A program made the position numbers and the translations under genes. Below are positions 1-7,855 of a DNA stretch of 37,566 nt, in pieces. The notes under the pieces were generated by a model, which saw only the letters and a list, made by a program, of their open reading frames with translations, was not told the origin of the DNA and made no database searches. This DNA is from Bacteroidales bacterium. GTDB taxonomy: Bacteria > Bacteroidota > Bacteroidia > Bacteroidales > UBA7960. How positions within the stretch are numbered: the stretch's first letter is position 1; the number at the start of each line of letters is the position of its first letter. The DNA lies in NCBI GenBank assembly GCA_003550725.1, contig PUKZ01000003.1, positions 95,124 through 132,689 on the forward strand, read 5' to 3'.

Positions 1-68
1 AACTTAGATTTTTTATTGATGACAGCCTTGATTATATAGAAAATATTGAACGCCTGTTAAAAAAATAA
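1..68 (+). CDS. rbfA: Ribosome-binding factor A, C-terminal end (partial)
   Basis: Only the last 21 codons lie in the window (frame from base 3, stop TAA at 66-68). The visible tail, LRFFIDDSLDYIENIERLLKK, has the typical end of RbfA: an aromatic-rich beta strand, an acidic DDSLDY-type motif and a last helix ending in LLKK. RbfA is a small cold-shock factor that binds the 30S subunit and helps mature the 5' end of 16S rRNA. In Bacteroidota rbfA is usually followed by an FtsX/LolC-E-type permease gene, and such a gene lies about 1 kb downstream here, which supports the call. The gene is cut by the window edge, so its start cannot be judged. Confidence 0.82.
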   Translation, partial: LRFFIDDSLDYIENIERLLKK

Positions 69-80
69 CTTTTCCATTCA

Positions 81-890
81 ATGAAATACGAAAGTGTTAA
101 AAAACAAATAGGAAAAATAATTGGTGCTTCTGTATTTTTGAGAAAAGTTTTTTACAAGCTTCTCAATATTTTGCTTTTACGAACCTGGCATGTTCACAAA
201 GAACTAAAGCATTTCTTTAAAAAGAATAAAAATAGCGTTAATATTTCTGTGTTGGATGCCGGAAGTGGTTTTGGGCAATACTCCTATTATATTGCAAAGA
301 AAAAACCGGTTTGGAAAATTGAAAGCATTGACATTAATGCCAATGATATTAATGACTGCAAAGCTTTCTTAAAAAATGCAGGTATAAATAACGTTGTATG
401 TAAACTAGCCGACCTTACTTCTTATATAAACCCTTCGGAGTACGATTTAATCTTGTCGGTAGATGTAATGGAGCATATAGAAAATGATGAATTGGTTTTT
501 AATAATTTTTTTAAATCTTTAAAAAACGGCGGATTACTAATTATTAGCACTCCATCTAATTTAGGAGGCTCTGATGTTATAAATAATAATGATAGTTCCT
601 TTATCGACGAACATGTAAGAGAGGGCTATAGCAAAGAAGATATTTCTTCAAAATTAAAAAAAGCCGGCTTTAAAATTCAGGATATTTATTACACTTATGG
701 AAAATATGGTAAGCTATCATGGCGTTTATCAATGAAATATCCTTTACTTTTGGGAAAAAATAAATGGTTGTTGCCTGTCTTGGTTTTTTATTATGTAATT
801 ATCATGCCTTTTTGCTTGTTATTAAATTATGCAGATTTACAAACAAAAAACAAAACAGGCACAGGTTTGATCATCAAAGCTTATAAATAA
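81..890 (+). CDS. Class I SAM-dependent methyltransferase with C-terminal membrane segment
   Basis: A 269-residue protein with a Rossmann-type methyltransferase core. Motif I is VLDAGSGFG (residues 57-65), the acidic end of strand 2 is SIDIN (82-86), and SVDVMEHIEND (126-136) is the motif IV/post-II region of the Methyltransf_11/25 type. Residues 1-45 form a basic, partly hydrophobic helix, and residues 228-248 are strongly hydrophobic (a likely single TM or re-entrant helix), so the enzyme is probably bound to the inner membrane. The ATG lies 12 bases after the rbfA stop, so the two are probably co-transcribed. The substrate cannot be told from sequence; membrane association suggests a lipid, quinone or glycan precursor. 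The family call is firm; the substrate is unknown. Confidence 0.85.
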   Translation: MKYESVKKQIGKIIGASVFLRKVFYKLLNILLLRTWHVHKELKHFFKKNKNSVNISVLDAGSGFGQYSYYIAKKKPVWKIESIDINANDINDCKAFLKNAGINNVVCKLADLTSYINPSEYDLILSVDVMEHIENDELVFNNFFKSLKNGGLLIISTPSNLGGSDVINNNDSSFIDEHVREGYSKEDISSKLKKAGFKIQDIYYTYGKYGKLSWRLSMKYPLLLGKNKWLLPVLVFYYVIIMPFCLLLNYADLQTKNKTGTGLIIKAYK

Positions 891-1060
891 TATTATATAA
901 AAAAGCAGTTTACTCAAGAATATTATGAAAGTTAGTATATTTATATTCAGAAATATAATATATAACAAATTCAAAAAGGTCATTTAAGCAAATTAGCAAA
1001 ACAGCTATTTAAATTATATCTAAAAAGAGGTAGATAAAAAAATAATTAACTAAACCAGGG

Positions 1061-2290
1061 TTGAAACTAATACTACTCATAGCAAAAAGGTATTTACTTG
1101 CCAAGAAGTCGCACAATGCCATCAATATTATTACCCTTGTATCGGTAATTGGTGTTGCAGTTGGCACTATGGCACTTGTAATTGTATTATCAGTTTTCAA
1201 TGGATTTGAAAAGCTTATTTTGGGGCTTTTCAATGCTTTTAATCCTGATATTGAAATTACTTTGAAGCATGGCAAAACATTCAATATTGAAGACTTTCCT
1301 TTAGAAGACCTGAAAAACATTCCTGGAGTTGTTCACTATAGCGAAGTTTTAGAAGAATCAGCTCTGTTGACATATAGAGACCGTCAGCATCTTGTTAAGA
1401 TGCGCGGCATTGATGATGTTTACACAAAAGCTACAGGTGTAGATACCATGATGGCAGAGGGTGAATTCACATTAAGGCATGGTGATCGTGATTACCTGGT
1501 CTTAGGGCAAGGAGTTGCCCACACTCTTAATGCCAATATTCATGATTTTATGAATCCATTAACCATATATGTACCCCGTCGAGGACATACCACTGCAATG
1601 CATCCGGCACAAGCATTTAATGCCAGTTCAAATTTTGCATCCGGGGTATTCGGTTTGCAGGCCGAATATGACATGGAATATGTATTTGTGCCGATAGAAC
1701 TTGCAAGCAAACTGCTTGAGTACGAAAATCACGTCTCGGCAATAGCATTATCTGTTGACCAGAACTATAGATTGAATAACGTTCAAAACCAAATTGAACA
1801 ATTAGTGGGTGATAAATTCAATGTAAAAAACCGTTTGCAGCAACAAGAATTTCTATACCGGGTGATGCGTTCTGAAAAATTTGCCATCTTTCTTATTCTT
1901 GCTTTCGTGTTACTAATAGCTACTTTTAACGTAATTGGTTCTCTTACAATGCTTGTTATAGAAAAAAAGAAAGATATCTCGGTTTTATGGAGCATGGGAG
2001 CCAGAAAAGAGTTAATCAGAAGAATATTTTTTGCAGAGGGTATGTTAATAAGCTTTACAGGAGCTTTAGCAGGTTTATTTTTGGGCTGGTTGGTTTGTTT
2101 CCTTCAAATTCGCTATGAAATAATAAAAATACAGGCCACCGGAACATATATTATAGATGCCTACCCTGTTGATATGCAATGGCCGGACTTTATTTATATA
2201 TTTCTTACGGTAATGTTTATTGGATTTATTTCTGTCATATTGCCACTAAGGAGGCTCTTTGTTATGATTCAAAATATTCGCCCCGAATAA
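1061..2290 (+). CDS. FtsX-like ABC transporter permease (LolC/LolE family)
   Basis: A 409-residue inner-membrane permease of the MacB/LolC-E type. It has TM1 at about residues 21-45 after the conserved start IAKRYLLAKKSHNAIN, a large periplasmic domain (about 50-270), and three more TM segments near 273-300, 325-350 and 378-398 in an FtsX domain. These proteins work with a LolD-type ATPase to move lipoproteins out of the inner membrane; no ATPase gene is in the window. Start: TTG at 1061 is the only reasonable start, because no in-frame ATG gives the conserved N-terminus; ACCAGGG lies just upstream. In Bacteroidota this gene commonly follows rbfA. LolC and LolE cannot be told apart here because the Bacteroidota type often acts alone. 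Confidence 0.88.
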   Translation: MKLILLIAKRYLLAKKSHNAINIITLVSVIGVAVGTMALVIVLSVFNGFEKLILGLFNAFNPDIEITLKHGKTFNIEDFPLEDLKNIPGVVHYSEVLEESALLTYRDRQHLVKMRGIDDVYTKATGVDTMMAEGEFTLRHGDRDYLVLGQGVAHTLNANIHDFMNPLTIYVPRRGHTTAMHPAQAFNASSNFASGVFGLQAEYDMEYVFVPIELASKLLEYENHVSAIALSVDQNYRLNNVQNQIEQLVGDKFNVKNRLQQQEFLYRVMRSEKFAIFLILAFVLLIATFNVIGSLTMLVIEKKKDISVLWSMGARKELIRRIFFAEGMLISFTGALAGLFLGWLVCFLQIRYEIIKIQATGTYIIDAYPVDMQWPDFIYIFLTVMFIGFISVILPLRRLFVMIQNIRPE

Positions 2291-2414
2291 ACGATATATG
2301 ACCCGCATCATATAAACCAACAATTATAATAATATTTACTTCTAAATTCTAAACCCCCAATTCCTGGTTTTTTGCCAAAATACTAAAATATTCAAGCTAT
2401 ATATAATTAAAAAA

Positions 2415-2446
2415 ATTGGTAGTCATATCAATTCTAATTAGTTTTG
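2415..2446 (+). promoter_or_regulatory. Bacteroidota-type sigma-70 promoter for the C25 protease gene
   Basis: TAGTTTTG at 2439-2446 fits the Bacteroidota -7 box TAnnTTTG exactly. ATTG at 2415-2418, 20 bases upstream, matches three of four bases of the -33 box TTTG at the usual spacing. Transcription would start near 2452-2455, giving a leader of about 35 bases before the ATG at 2488. The site sits in the 197-base gap after the permease gene, so the protease gene has its own promoter. No Shine-Dalgarno is visible before the ATG, which is normal in this phylum. Confidence 0.55.
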
Positions 2447-2487
2447 CAAATTAATTTAACATAATTGTAATAATAATTTTAATATTA

Positions 2488-5400
2488 ATGAATACTATGA
2501 AAGAAATTTTCCTTAAAACAGTTATTTTTATTTTTTTGGCTTTTGGGCTTAATCATTTATCAGCGCAACAAGCCCCTGAAATTAATTTTGAGGCAGAAAA
2601 AAGCCTTTCAGATGTAACTACAAACAATTTTGAAAATACCATCATTCAATTTGCTTTCGAAGGATTAGATTATATAAATGTTGAAACCCGCAAAGGTATT
2701 TTTACACAACTAATAATGCCTAATGAATATAGTGTGGGAGATTTGGGAACTCCTCGATTACCGGCTTCGAAAAACCTGATTGAAATTCCTTTTGGAGCAG
2801 AAATAAGCGTAGAAGTAAATAGTTATACCACCGAAAAATATCATCTTTCGGATTTTGGTATTGACTATCCTATTAAGCCTGTACAACCCTCATTACGCAA
2901 AGATCAGGATGTAGATGAAGTTCCTTTCAGATTCGAATCTGATTATTACAACAAAACCGATTACATTGTCCCGGAGCTTGCTTCGATAGAAGATTTAGGC
3001 GTTATGAGGGGTCAGCGACTGGGAAGACTGACCATTGCACCGGTACAATATAACCCTGCTGAAGAAACAATAAAAGTGTATAACAATATTGAAGTTGAAA
3101 TTCAATATAGTGGTTCTGACAGGGCTTTAACCAATTACATTAAAGCTTCGACTTATTCACCCTATTTTGAAGCCATTTATGACATGGTTATAAACCCTTT
3201 TGACTCTAAGGATTTATTTTACGAATATCCTGACCTTACCAAATATCCTATTAAGATGGTAATTGTTTCTCATCCCGACTTTGAGGAAACCCTGCAGCCA
3301 TATATTGACTGGAAAACCAAACAAGGATATGAAATCATAGAAGCATATACAGATGATATTGGAAGCAGTGCTTCAGATATTCAAGATTTTATTCATGGTG
3401 AATACAACGCCGGAACACCTGAAGACCCTGCTCCTACTTTTGTAATTGTAGTTGGCGACCCTGATAAATTGCCGGCTTCTGCTATCGGCAGCGCATCAGG
3501 GCAGGTTACCGACCTTTACTATGCTTCTGTTGACGGCGATTATTTTGCAGATATGTACCTGGGAAGACTTTCGGCAAGAAACGAGCAGGAATTACAAAAT
3601 CAATTGGATAAAATTCTTTATTATCAACAATATGAATTTGATGACCCCTCTTATCTTAATGATGTTACCTTAATTGCAGGATCGGATGCAACCTGGAATC
3701 CTGCAATAGGCCAACCAACTGTACAATATGGTACTGAAAATTACTTTAATACCGCAAACGGTTTTAACAATGTAAACGCTTATTTGACTAACTATTCAGG
3801 TTGTTATGATGAAGAAAGAATATCGGTAAGTTTGATTAACTACACGGCACATTGTAACTCAACCAGCTGGGGAAACCCCAACCTTAGTGTTGGTGATGTA
3901 CACAATATGACTAATGAAGGCAAATACCCCCTGGCTATAGGTAACTGCTGTATGAGTGCACAGTTCGGTCATTCCGAATCTATAGGTGAAGCCTGGGTAA
4001 GAGCAGAAAACAAAGGTGGAGTAGCATACATTGGGTCTGCACCAAACACTCATTGGTTTGAGGATTTTTATTGGGCGGTTGGTGCTTTCCCTATCCAGGG
4101 TAACAATAACGGCTATGTGCCTGATACTGCCGAAACAACAATAGGAGTTTATGATGCTCCGTTTGTTTCTGACTACCGGGCAGTGGCTTCCAAAAAGTTT
4201 GTAGGTAACCTGGCTATCACCGAAGCACACCAGCAAGCTTATCCAACTCATTCAAATGTACAATGGTACTGGGAAGGTTATCATACCTTCGGCGATCCAT
4301 CTACAGTTATTTACTTAACAGAAGGGAGTGAAAATACAGTTGACCATATGGATATTTTGCCTATTGGTTTGGATTTTTTCACTGTTAGTGCAGAACCGGG
4401 TTCTTATGTAGGCATATCTAAAGACGGGGTTTTACATGGAGCTGCCCTCGTAGATGAAAGTGGTGAAGTAGATGTACCTATTGACCCTGTTCAGGAAGGC
4501 GGAGACGTAACAATTGTGGTAACAAAACCCCAATATATCCCATACATACAAGAAGTACCAGCGGCTGCCCAGGAAGGCCCTTATGTAACTTTTGACTATT
4601 ACGAAATAGACGACTCGGAAGGAAATAATAACAACCAGGCCGATTATGGAGAATTCATAAAGCTGGATGTCAGCCTCAAAAATGTAGGCAAAGAAATTGC
4701 AGAAAACGTTGAAGCAGAAATATCAACAGAAAGCGAATATGTAAACATTATTGATAATCAAAATTCTTGGGGTGACATAGAAGATGGCGAATCAGTAATG
4801 AAGAAAAGTGCCTTTTCTTTTGAAGTAAAGGATAAAGTGCCTAATAATCACAGCGTTATATTTAAACTCAACGTTACTGATGCCGAAAATAATGAATGGG
4901 AATCAAGCCTTTCATTAAAAATATATTCTCCGCAATTTACTATTGATGAATTTTATGTTGATAACCAAGACAATAACAGTGGAAAACTTGATCCCGGTGA
5001 AATAGCAGATTTAGTTGTAAAATATACCAATACAGGTGGAGCAACAGCTATGGATCCGGTAAGTGAATTATCAGCCAGTAATCCCTACTTTACCATACAT
5101 GATGGTCCGATTGAACACGACACTATACCACCAGGCGAATATATCGAAGTTGCTTACAATGTGGAGGCACATCCATCAGCACCGGAAGGGACTTTTGTTG
5201 ATATTTTGTTTAGTATCGAAGACGGAAATATATTCGAATCGGAACAAACGCTTGTAATAGGACAAGTTCCTGAATTAGTAATAGGTGATGGTAATCTGCC
5301 ATCAAACCAATATCCTTTTTACAACTTTTATAAGGCTAACCGTAGCCAAATGATATATTTAGCTGATGAACTTGGCGAAGGGGAAAAAACAATTATAGAA

Positions 5401-6732
5401 TTGGCTTTTGACATCATCAATGCTTCCAGCTCAGATAATAATTTACCCAACTTTGTAATACGAATGATGCATATCGAAGAGCTAGAATTTACCAATGATT
5501 TCATAGATACAGATGATGCAATTGAAGTATTTACGGCAGATTTTTATGAAATGCCACTTGAGCAAGGCTGGGAAGTATGGGAGCTACAAGAACCATTTGA
5601 ATACGATGGTGAAAGTAATTTGTTGGTTGAAGTAGTATGGGGGCAGTTACCTGACTGGACATTTGATCATTATGAAGTTGCTTCTACTGCTGTGGATAAC
5701 GAAATGGTAGCATATGGCTATAGCGATACACAAGTCGTTCCAACCTTCGATGGCACATCTGATGTAAGGCCAAACTTGTGGCTGGCTTTTGATAGTGAAC
5801 ATACAGAAACCAAAACAGTAAATTACATTGTAAAAGATAATGAAGAGAACCTTTTGGAAAATGCAGGTATAACAATCGGATCTCTTACTAAACATACTGA
5901 TGATCAAGGTACTACAAACTTTGATCTGGCAAAAGGAACCTATCTTTATAAAGCAGGAAAAGAAGGATACAGCAGCGTTGAAGACGAAGTTGTTGTTGAA
6001 AAAGATATTACTATAGAAGTTATTCTTGAAAGAACATATATTGTTACTTTTAATGTTGAAGATAACCACAGTAATGAAATAGAAAATGCTGTGGTTACAT
6101 TAGATGGGGAAGAAAATGAACCGGGTGACTATGTATTTAAAAATCTAGATGAAGGGAAATATGAATATAAAATAGAAAAGGAAGGATATTTGACAGAAAA
6201 AGGAGAAGTAACTGTTGATGATGATATTACTGTAGATATTATATTATACGAATTATACACCGTTGTTTTCAATATAAAAAACGAATGGGGTAAAGAAATT
6301 AAAAACGCTAAAATTATTTTCAATAATGAACAATACGATCCGGGCGAATATGTGCTTGAAAATATAGTAGAAGGAACATACAGTTATAAGGTAGAGAAAG
6401 AAGCATACTTTCCTTTTGAAGATAATGTTACTGTAGATGATGATAAAACTGTAGAAGTAACTATGGAAGCAGACGGCACTTACATAGATAAACCCGGTGC
6501 TTATGAATTATCTGTTTTCCCCAATCCGGCACGTGATAAGTTTTTCATTGAATCAAGCGAAACCATTAAACAAATTCGCCTGATTGACGGAAGAGGTCAA
6601 ATATTAAAGAACATTAAAGTTGGTGCATTAAACACTGAGTTAAATGTAAGTACTTTTAACCCGGGAGTATACTATATGCAGATACACACCAATAAAAAAG
6701 TAATAACTAAACCTGTGCAAATAAATCGGTAA
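2488..6732 (+). CDS. Gingipain-family (peptidase C25) secreted cysteine protease with T9SS sorting domain
   Basis: A 1414-residue secreted protease. Residues 1-26 are a signal peptide ending LSAQ. About 30-235 is a propeptide region of the C25 type. The catalytic domain is about 253-610, with VIVSHPDF, FVIVVGDPDKLPAS, a DLYYASVDGD motif and MYLGRLSARN. His455 (NYTAHC) and Cys488 (GNCCMSAQF) are at the places of the gingipain His/Cys dyad; the usual GHG is AHC here. Ig-like/CARDB-type domains follow (about 700-925), then a jelly-roll-like region (about 930-1105), three tandem repeats of about 72 residues (1110-1327), and a type A T9SS sorting domain (about 1338-1414: VFPNPARD, GVYYMQI, VQINR end). 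It should be exported by Sec, then by T9SS to the surface. A PorE-like T9SS component is encoded at 18.7-20.7 kb. Confidence 0.9.
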   Translation: MNTMKEIFLKTVIFIFLAFGLNHLSAQQAPEINFEAEKSLSDVTTNNFENTIIQFAFEGLDYINVETRKGIFTQLIMPNEYSVGDLGTPRLPASKNLIEIPFGAEISVEVNSYTTEKYHLSDFGIDYPIKPVQPSLRKDQDVDEVPFRFESDYYNKTDYIVPELASIEDLGVMRGQRLGRLTIAPVQYNPAEETIKVYNNIEVEIQYSGSDRALTNYIKASTYSPYFEAIYDMVINPFDSKDLFYEYPDLTKYPIKMVIVSHPDFEETLQPYIDWKTKQGYEIIEAYTDDIGSSASDIQDFIHGEYNAGTPEDPAPTFVIVVGDPDKLPASAIGSASGQVTDLYYASVDGDYFADMYLGRLSARNEQELQNQLDKILYYQQYEFDDPSYLNDVTLIAGSDATWNPAIGQPTVQYGTENYFNTANGFNNVNAYLTNYSGCYDEERISVSLINYTAHCNSTSWGNPNLSVGDVHNMTNEGKYPLAIGNCCMSAQFGHSESIGEAWVRAENKGGVAYIGSAPNTHWFEDFYWAVGAFPIQGNNNGYVPDTAETTIGVYDAPFVSDYRAVASKKFVGNLAITEAHQQAYPTHSNVQWYWEGYHTFGDPSTVIYLTEGSENTVDHMDILPIGLDFFTVSAEPGSYVGISKDGVLHGAALVDESGEVDVPIDPVQEGGDVTIVVTKPQYIPYIQEVPAAAQEGPYVTFDYYEIDDSEGNNNNQADYGEFIKLDVSLKNVGKEIAENVEAEISTESEYVNIIDNQNSWGDIEDGESVMKKSAFSFEVKDKVPNNHSVIFKLNVTDAENNEWESSLSLKIYSPQFTIDEFYVDNQDNNSGKLDPGEIADLVVKYTNTGGATAMDPVSELSASNPYFTIHDGPIEHDTIPPGEYIEVAYNVEAHPSAPEGTFVDILFSIEDGNIFESEQTLVIGQVPELVIGDGNLPSNQYPFYNFYKANRSQMIYLADELGEGEKTIIELAFDIINASSSDNNLPNFVIRMMHIEELEFTNDFIDTDDAIEVFTADFYEMPLEQGWEVWELQEPFEYDGESNLLVEVVWGQLPDWTFDHYEVASTAVDNEMVAYGYSDTQVVPTFDGTSDVRPNLWLAFDSEHTETKTVNYIVKDNEENLLENAGITIGSLTKHTDDQGTTNFDLAKGTYLYKAGKEGYSSVEDEVVVEKDITIEVILERTYIVTFNVEDNHSNEIENAVVTLDGEENEPGDYVFKNLDEGKYEYKIEKEGYLTEKGEVTVDDDITVDIILYELYTVVFNIKNEWGKEIKNAKIIFNNEQYDPGEYVLENIVEGTYSYKVEKEAYFPFEDNVTVDDDKTVEVTMEADGTYIDKPGAYELSVFPNPARDKFFIESSETIKQIRLIDGRGQILKNIKVGALNTELNVSTFNPGVYYMQIHTNKKVITKPVQINR
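5815..6468 (+). repeat. Three tandem PEGA/carboxypeptidase-regulatory-like repeats inside the C25 protease
   Basis: Protein residues about 1110-1327 hold three copies of a roughly 72-residue beta-sandwich unit. Shared marks are a start of the kind TV(N/F)xIxD, an A(G/V/K)(I/V) strand, GxY(L/V)(Y/F), a YxYKxxKEGY-like strand (third copy KEAY) and an ending VDDDxTVEVxxE. Copies 2 and 3 are the closest. They probably act as a stalk between the protease domains and the T9SS tail. Confidence 0.7.
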
Positions 6733-6787
6733 TAAATAATAACAGTATCATAATTTTTATATTTTGGATAACTGACATCCGCAAACC

Positions 6788-6838
6788 TGCCCGGTAAAAC
6801 ATCTATTTACTTTAGTGAAATAAAATTTTTGCCGGGCA
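6788..6838 (+). terminator. Long-stem hairpin, candidate terminator after the C25 protease gene
   Basis: TGCCCGGTAAAA at 6788-6799 pairs with TTTTGCCGGGCA at 6827-6838, a 12-pair stem with one T-G wobble and a G+C-rich base. The 27-base loop contains a weaker nested hairpin (about TTTAC/GTGAAA). It lies 55 bases after the protease stop and about 70 before the next gene. No clear T tract follows, so a role as an mRNA 3'-end stabiliser is also possible. Confidence 0.5.
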
Positions 6839-6910
6839 AACTGTTTATGATTTAAAGAATATCAGACAAATGCTTATTTTATATATTGAAACTATTTAAT
6901 AAAATTTAAA

Positions 6911-7588
6911 ATGGCTGTTTTTGACAAAAAAGCAAAATATTATGACGCCTGGTATGAAAGCAAAATTGGCAGCTTTGCTGATAAAGTAGAAACGGAGCTT
7001 GCCTTTCGCTTATTTGAGCCAAAAAATGGAATGAAAGTACTCGATGTAGGCTGCGGAACTGGTCTTTTCAGCATTAAGCTTGCCGGGTTAGGTTGCAAAG
7101 TTACCGGTATTGATATATCAAAACAAATGATTGATATTGCAAAACGCAAGGCTGTCGAAAGAAACCTGTCCATTGATTTTTACCAAATGGATGTTAATGA
7201 ATTAAATTTTGAAGAAGAAAGTTTTGATGCGGTTTTTTCTATGGCAACTTTAGAATTTATTGAAAATACTCAAAAAGCTTATAATCAAATGTATAAAGTG
7301 CTTAAAAAGGATGGTCCGCTGCTTATAGGCTCAATCAATAAAGACAGTAAATGGGCCAAAATGTACATGTCAAAAACAATCAATCAAAACTCAATTTTTA
7401 AGCATGCCAATTTTAGGAGTATTAAAGATATAGAAGACCTTGACAGGAAAAATGTTGTAACAAGCAGGGAATGTTTGTTTATTCCACCCGACACAACATT
7501 AGATAATATTAACATGGAAATGGAAAAAAAAATGGCTATAACCGAGAGCGGAGGGTTTTTTTGTGTTTTATTCCGGAAGCCGGAGTAA
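6911..7588 (+). CDS. Class I SAM-dependent methyltransferase (Methyltransf_11/25 type)
   Basis: A 225-residue soluble methyltransferase. It starts with the typical FDKKAKYYDAWYES segment, has motif I VLDVGCGTG at residues 43-51, the acidic strand-2 residue in GIDIS (66-70), a motif IV region DAVFSMATLEFIEN (106-119) and the post-motif LKKDGPLLIG (131-140). This matches UbiE/BioC-like small-molecule methyltransferases. The C-terminal third (about 165-215) is weakly conserved and probably forms the substrate lid. The ATG at 6911 has no visible Shine-Dalgarno. The gene stands alone: a hairpin precedes it and the next gene converges on it. The substrate is unknown. Confidence 0.85.
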   Translation: MAVFDKKAKYYDAWYESKIGSFADKVETELAFRLFEPKNGMKVLDVGCGTGLFSIKLAGLGCKVTGIDISKQMIDIAKRKAVERNLSIDFYQMDVNELNFEEESFDAVFSMATLEFIENTQKAYNQMYKVLKKDGPLLIGSINKDSKWAKMYMSKTINQNSIFKHANFRSIKDIEDLDRKNVVTSRECLFIPPDTTLDNINMEMEKKMAITESGGFFCVLFRKPE

Positions 7589-7720
7589 TTGTTTGAGATA
7601 AAAGAGCTTTTTAATCATAAAAACAGAATTTTTCCTGTTTTCCGGATAGGACAACCGCTTTGCAAAAAAAACCAAAGAATAATAGAGCGTTATAAAATTA
7701 ATGAAAAATTCATCCGGAAC

Positions 7721-7748
7721 TCATAAGATTTTTTCAAAAATCTTATGA
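7721..7748. terminator. Near-perfect palindrome between convergent genes, candidate bidirectional terminator
   Basis: TCATAAGATTTTT (7721-7733) and AAAAATCTTATGA (7736-7748) are exact reverse complements of 13 bases separated by two bases. The element lies in the 267-base gap between the methyltransferase (+) and the MttB-family gene (-), 132 bases from one stop and 108 from the other. The A-T core gives a U-rich or A-rich half on either strand. Role by position; no classic long T tract is present. Confidence 0.5.
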
Positions 7749-7855
7749 CTGCTCTAAACACAAAGCATTTAGTTGCTATAAATTTATTATTGCAAAGCAA
7801 CCGGTTTTGCAATCACTTTACAAAATTAATCTTCTGAAAACATTATAGAACAAGG

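Noticed and set aside
1009-1320. 103-codon minus-strand frame over the permease start
   Set aside because: Opposite strand of the conserved permease N-terminus; no independent signal.
5815-6468. CRISPR-like or DNA-level tandem repeat in the C25 protease gene
   Set aside because: The repetition is at the protein level with diverged DNA; there are no short identical repeats with spacers.
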